7,355 nt of DNA from Comamonadaceae bacterium (lineage in GTDB: Bacteria; Pseudomonadota; Gammaproteobacteria; Burkholderiales; Burkholderiaceae): positions 1 to 7,355 of the forward strand of contig CANGSD010000051.1 in assembly GCA_947455875.1 (NCBI GenBank), written 5' to 3'. The translations under genes and the position numbers were made by a program. The notes under the pieces are model-generated. The model was not told the origin of the DNA, searched no databases, and was given only the letters and a program-made list of their open reading frames with translations. This document shows positions 4,954 through 7,355 of the stretch, one piece after another (position 1 is the first letter of the stretch; every line of letters begins with the position of its first letter).

Positions 4954-7110
4954 ATGCGCCTGATTTCTGTGCTTTTGGTTTTCGCCGGCTTCCTGGCCGC
5001 AGGCATCGCCCTGCCCGCGGGGGCTGCGGGGGCCGCAGGCAGCGCCGTGGTCACCACCGAGCGGGTACGCGCCGAGCTGCTGGCGCATGCACCGCAGGGT
5101 GTGGCGCCCGGGCAGACGGTGTGGGTGGGGCTGCAGATTCGGCATCAGCCGCAGTGGCATACCTACTGGAAGAACCCCGGTGATTCCGGCCTGCCGACCA
5201 CGCTGGCCTGGACGCTGCCTTCGGGGGTGACCGCGGGCGAGATCGGCTGGCCCGTGCCACGCAAGTTGCCGCTGGGGAATCTGGCTAATTACGGCTACGA
5301 GGGCACGGTGCTGCTGCCCGTGCCGCTGACGATCCCGTCGGACTTTCGGCCCTCGCTTCTCACCGGCGATCTCGAGGTCAAGCTGCAGGCCAATTGGCTG
5401 GTGTGTCGCAAGGAATGCATCCCGGAAGAAGGCGCCTTCAGCCTGCGCATTCCCACCCGCGGCAGCACCGCGCTGCACGGGGGCGTGTTCCAGGCGGCCT
5501 GGGACGCGCAGCCGCGGCCACTCGCGCGCGTAGACGGTGGCGCCAGCGCCCAGGTGCAAGACACGACGCTGCGCGTGGCCATCCCGGGGCTACCCGCCTC
5601 GCTTCGCGGCAAGAGCCTGGAGATCTTTCCCGAGACCACGGCCATCACCGAACCCGCCGGCGCCTGGACACAGGCCTGGCAAGGCACGACCTGGACCGCG
5701 CAACTGCCGCTGTCGGCGCAGCGCAGCGCCGCACCTTCCATGCTGGCGGTGGTGGTCGCCGACCCTTCGCGTGAAGGCGCGGGCTGGCGCACCGAGTTGC
5801 CTGTGACCGGCCCCTGGCCCGCCGTGGCCCCGGTGGCCGCCGTGTCGCCGGCGCTGGAAGAAGCCCTGCGACGCAACGCGGAGCCCGCGCCCACAGCGGC
5901 CGTGTCCGCCTCGCTCGCGGCGGCCTTGCTCGGGGCGCTCCTGGGCGGCCTGATCCTCAATCTGATGCCCTGCGTGTTCCCGGTGCTGGCGGTGAAGGTC
6001 ATGGGCTTTGCGCGCCATGGCGATGACCGCCGTGCCCACCGCGTGGGCGGGCTCGCCTACACCGCCGGTGTGGTGATCTCCTTTCTCGCCTTGGGCGCTC
6101 TGATGCTGGCGCTGCGCGCGGCGGGCGAGCAACTGGGCTGGGGGTTTCAGCTGCAGTCGCCCGCCGTGGTGGTCACGCTGGCCGCGCTGTTCACCCTGAT
6201 CGGTCTGAACCTGGCCGGCGTGTTTGAGTTCGGCACCTTCCTGCCTTCGCGCGTGGCGACCTTGCAGGCGCGGCATCCAGCGGGCGATGCCTTCCTCTCG
6301 GGGGTGCTGGCAGTGGCCATCGCCTCGCCTTGCACGGCGCCTTTCATGGGGGCCTCGCTGGGTCTGGCGATCGCTCTGCCCGCGAGCCAGGCGCTGATGG
6401 TGTTCGCGGCGCTGGGCGTGGGCATGGCCTTGCCGTATCTGGCGGCCAGTTGGATCCCGGCGGTCGCGGGATGGCTGCCGCGACCCGGGCCCTGGATGGA
6501 CACCTTGCGCAAGCTGATGGCGTTTCCGATGTTTGCCACTGTGGCCTGGCTGGTCTGGGTGCTAGGGCAGCAAAGCGGCATCGACGGCGCGGGTGGGCTC
6601 CTCGTGCTGCTGGTGGCCCTGGCGCTCGTGGTGTGGGCGTTGACGCTACAAGGGCGCGCACGCCGCATCGTCGGCGTGCTGGCCCTGGGCACTGCCGTGA
6701 CACTGGCCTGGACGCTGGGGCCACAGGTGCTGCGACCGGCGCCTGTTACCGCGCCCAGCGCGGTGGCGGGCGACCCCTGGCAACCCTGGTCCGCGCAGAC
6801 GGTGCGCGACACCTTGGCAGCGGGCAAGCCGGTGTTTGTGGACTTCACCGCGGCCTGGTGCGTGACCTGCCAGTACAACAAGCGCACGACGCTGGCCGAC
6901 GAACAGGTGTTGGCCGATTTCGCAGCGCGCCAGGTCACCTTGCTGCGGGCCGACTGGACGCTGCGCGATCCGGCCATCACCCAGGCCCTGAGCACACTGG
7001 GGCGCAGCGGCGTGCCGGTCTATGTGCTGTACGCGCCAGGGCGCACGCCAGTGGTGATGTCCGAGGTCTTGTCCGCCAGCGAAGTGCGGGCGCGGCTGGC
7101 CGCCCTCTGA
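4954..7110 (+). CDS. dsbD: Thiol:disulfide interchange protein DsbD family, three-domain
   Basis: This 718-residue inner-membrane protein passes electrons from cytoplasmic thioredoxin to periplasmic thiol proteins, for disulfide isomerisation and cytochrome c maturation. A signal peptide is visible (hydrophobic residues about 4-20, then small Ala and Gly residues). The periplasmic N-terminal domain runs to about 310 and holds Cys151 and Cys155 (VCRKEC), in the DsbD/ScsB-like style. About eight membrane segments span roughly 319-590, with Cys340 in LMPCVFP and Cys460 in ASPCTAPF, the transmembrane redox pair. The C-terminal thioredoxin domain has WCVTC (Cys636, Cys639) and cis-Pro688 in SGVPVY. 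These six are the only cysteines in the protein. At 718 residues it is longer than E. coli DsbD (about 565), through the larger N-terminal region. There is no Shine-Dalgarno sequence before the ATG. It is followed by hemE after 54 bp. A ScsB-type paralogue remains possible. Confidence 0.93.
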   Translation: MRLISVLLVFAGFLAAGIALPAGAAGAAGSAVVTTERVRAELLAHAPQGVAPGQTVWVGLQIRHQPQWHTYWKNPGDSGLPTTLAWTLPSGVTAGEIGWPVPRKLPLGNLANYGYEGTVLLPVPLTIPSDFRPSLLTGDLEVKLQANWLVCRKECIPEEGAFSLRIPTRGSTALHGGVFQAAWDAQPRPLARVDGGASAQVQDTTLRVAIPGLPASLRGKSLEIFPETTAITEPAGAWTQAWQGTTWTAQLPLSAQRSAAPSMLAVVVADPSREGAGWRTELPVTGPWPAVAPVAAVSPALEEALRRNAEPAPTAAVSASLAAALLGALLGGLILNLMPCVFPVLAVKVMGFARHGDDRRAHRVGGLAYTAGVVISFLALGALMLALRAAGEQLGWGFQLQSPAVVVTLAALFTLIGLNLAGVFEFGTFLPSRVATLQARHPAGDAFLSGVLAVAIASPCTAPFMGASLGLAIALPASQALMVFAALGVGMALPYLAASWIPAVAGWLPRPGPWMDTLRKLMAFPMFATVAWLVWVLGQQSGIDGAGGLLVLLVALALVVWALTLQGRARRIVGVLALGTAVTLAWTLGPQVLRPAPVTAPSAVAGDPWQPWSAQTVRDTLAAGKPVFVDFTAAWCVTCQYNKRTTLADEQVLADFAARQVTLLRADWTLRDPAITQALSTLGRSGVPVYVLYAPGRTPVVMSEVLSASEVRARLAAL

Positions 7111-7164
7111 GGGCCGGTCGGGCCCCAGGACGGGAGGGTCTTAAGCCCTGCCACAATGTCGGGC

Positions 7165-7355
7165 ATGAGCTTCGCACCCCTTCAAAACGACCGCTTCCTG
7201 CGCGCCTGCCTGCGCCAGGCCACCGACTACACCCCGCTGTGGCTGATGCGCCAGGCGGGCCGTTACCTGCCGGAATACCGCGCGACCCGGGCCAAGGCCG
7301 GTAGCTTCATGGGCCTGGCCACGAACGTGGCTTACGCCACCGAGGTGACCCTGCA
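7165..7355 (+). CDS. hemE: Uroporphyrinogen decarboxylase HemE, N-terminal part
   Basis: The first 63 codons of HemE, the cytoplasmic enzyme that removes four carboxyl groups from uroporphyrinogen III to give coproporphyrinogen III in heme synthesis. The diagnostic stretch is [15 protein letters not shown] (residues 25-39), whose Arg and active-site surroundings are near-invariant, followed by AGSFMGLA and TEVTLQ. The full protein is usually about 350-370 residues, so most of the gene lies beyond the window. I chose the ATG at 7165 because homologues I recall begin M-S-x-A-P-L-Q-N-D. An in-frame ATG at 7156 would add three residues. No Shine-Dalgarno sequence precedes either. CACAAT at 7152-7157 resembles a -10, but it lies too close to the ATG for a normal leader, and no clear -35 is seen. 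DsbD and HemE both serve cytochrome assembly, though this adjacency may be chance. Confidence 0.95.
   Translation, partial: MSFAPLQNDRFLRACLRQATDYTPLWLMRQAGRYLPEYRATRAKAGSFMGLATNVAYATEVTL

Noticed and set aside
5590..6995. Long minus-strand open frames opposite dsbD.
   Set aside because: They show no domain signature, are rich in Arg, Gly and Gln, and lie wholly across a protein with well-kept DsbD motifs in the other strand.
7111..7126. GGGCC/GGCCC inverted repeat after dsbD as a terminator.
   Set aside because: The stem is only 5 bp and no T tract follows, so it does not meet the form of an intrinsic terminator.
7156..7158. Alternative hemE start nine bases upstream of 7165.
   Set aside because: It has no ribosome binding site and adds three residues not seen at the start of the HemE proteins I recall. 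It is still possible, since 7165 has no ribosome site either.

Overview
The window is GC-rich, densely coding bacterial chromosome. The HemE N-terminus, the histidine-phosphatase and PhzF sequences, and weak or absent Shine-Dalgarno sites on several genes look most like a betaproteobacterium of the order Burkholderiales, perhaps Comamonadaceae. That placement rests on recalled protein resemblance, not a search. I see no tRNA, rRNA, CRISPR array, insertion sequence, phage gene or other sign of mobile DNA.

Layout. Bases 1-1981 hold three plus-strand genes: the 3' part of a PhzF-family isomerase, a histidine-phosphatase (phosphoglycerate mutase-like) protein, and a small cytoplasmic thioredoxin-fold protein. 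A good intrinsic terminator (about 2061-2090) follows. Next comes a small KGG-motif stress protein (2118-2354) with a strong ribosome binding site. It converges on a minus-strand block (4930 down to 2380) that reads, in transcription order, creatininase-family amidohydrolase, two-CBS-domain protein, and an RlmN/Cfr-type radical SAM RNA methyltransferase. A nested hairpin and a 16-bp perfect palindrome sit at the convergent junction. A 23-bp gap separates the creatininase gene from the divergent plus-strand dsbD (4954-7110). dsbD is followed by the first 63 codons of hemE, which runs off the window.

How the genes relate. The clearest functional unit is DsbD, a complete three-domain electron conduit that carries reducing power from cytoplasmic thioredoxin to the periplasm with exactly three cysteine pairs. 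The small thioredoxin-like protein at 1604-1981 is atypical and is not obviously its partner. The rest looks like an ordinary housekeeping and accessory neighbourhood, not one pathway. I did not find a convincing new multi-gene system. The points most worth a second look are single-protein oddities: a phosphatase without the second catalytic histidine, a thioredoxin-like protein with a C-x-C-x3-C-x2-C cluster, and a divergent RlmN-like enzyme that keeps all catalytic cysteines. A few compact DNA or RNA structures at gene borders are also listed.
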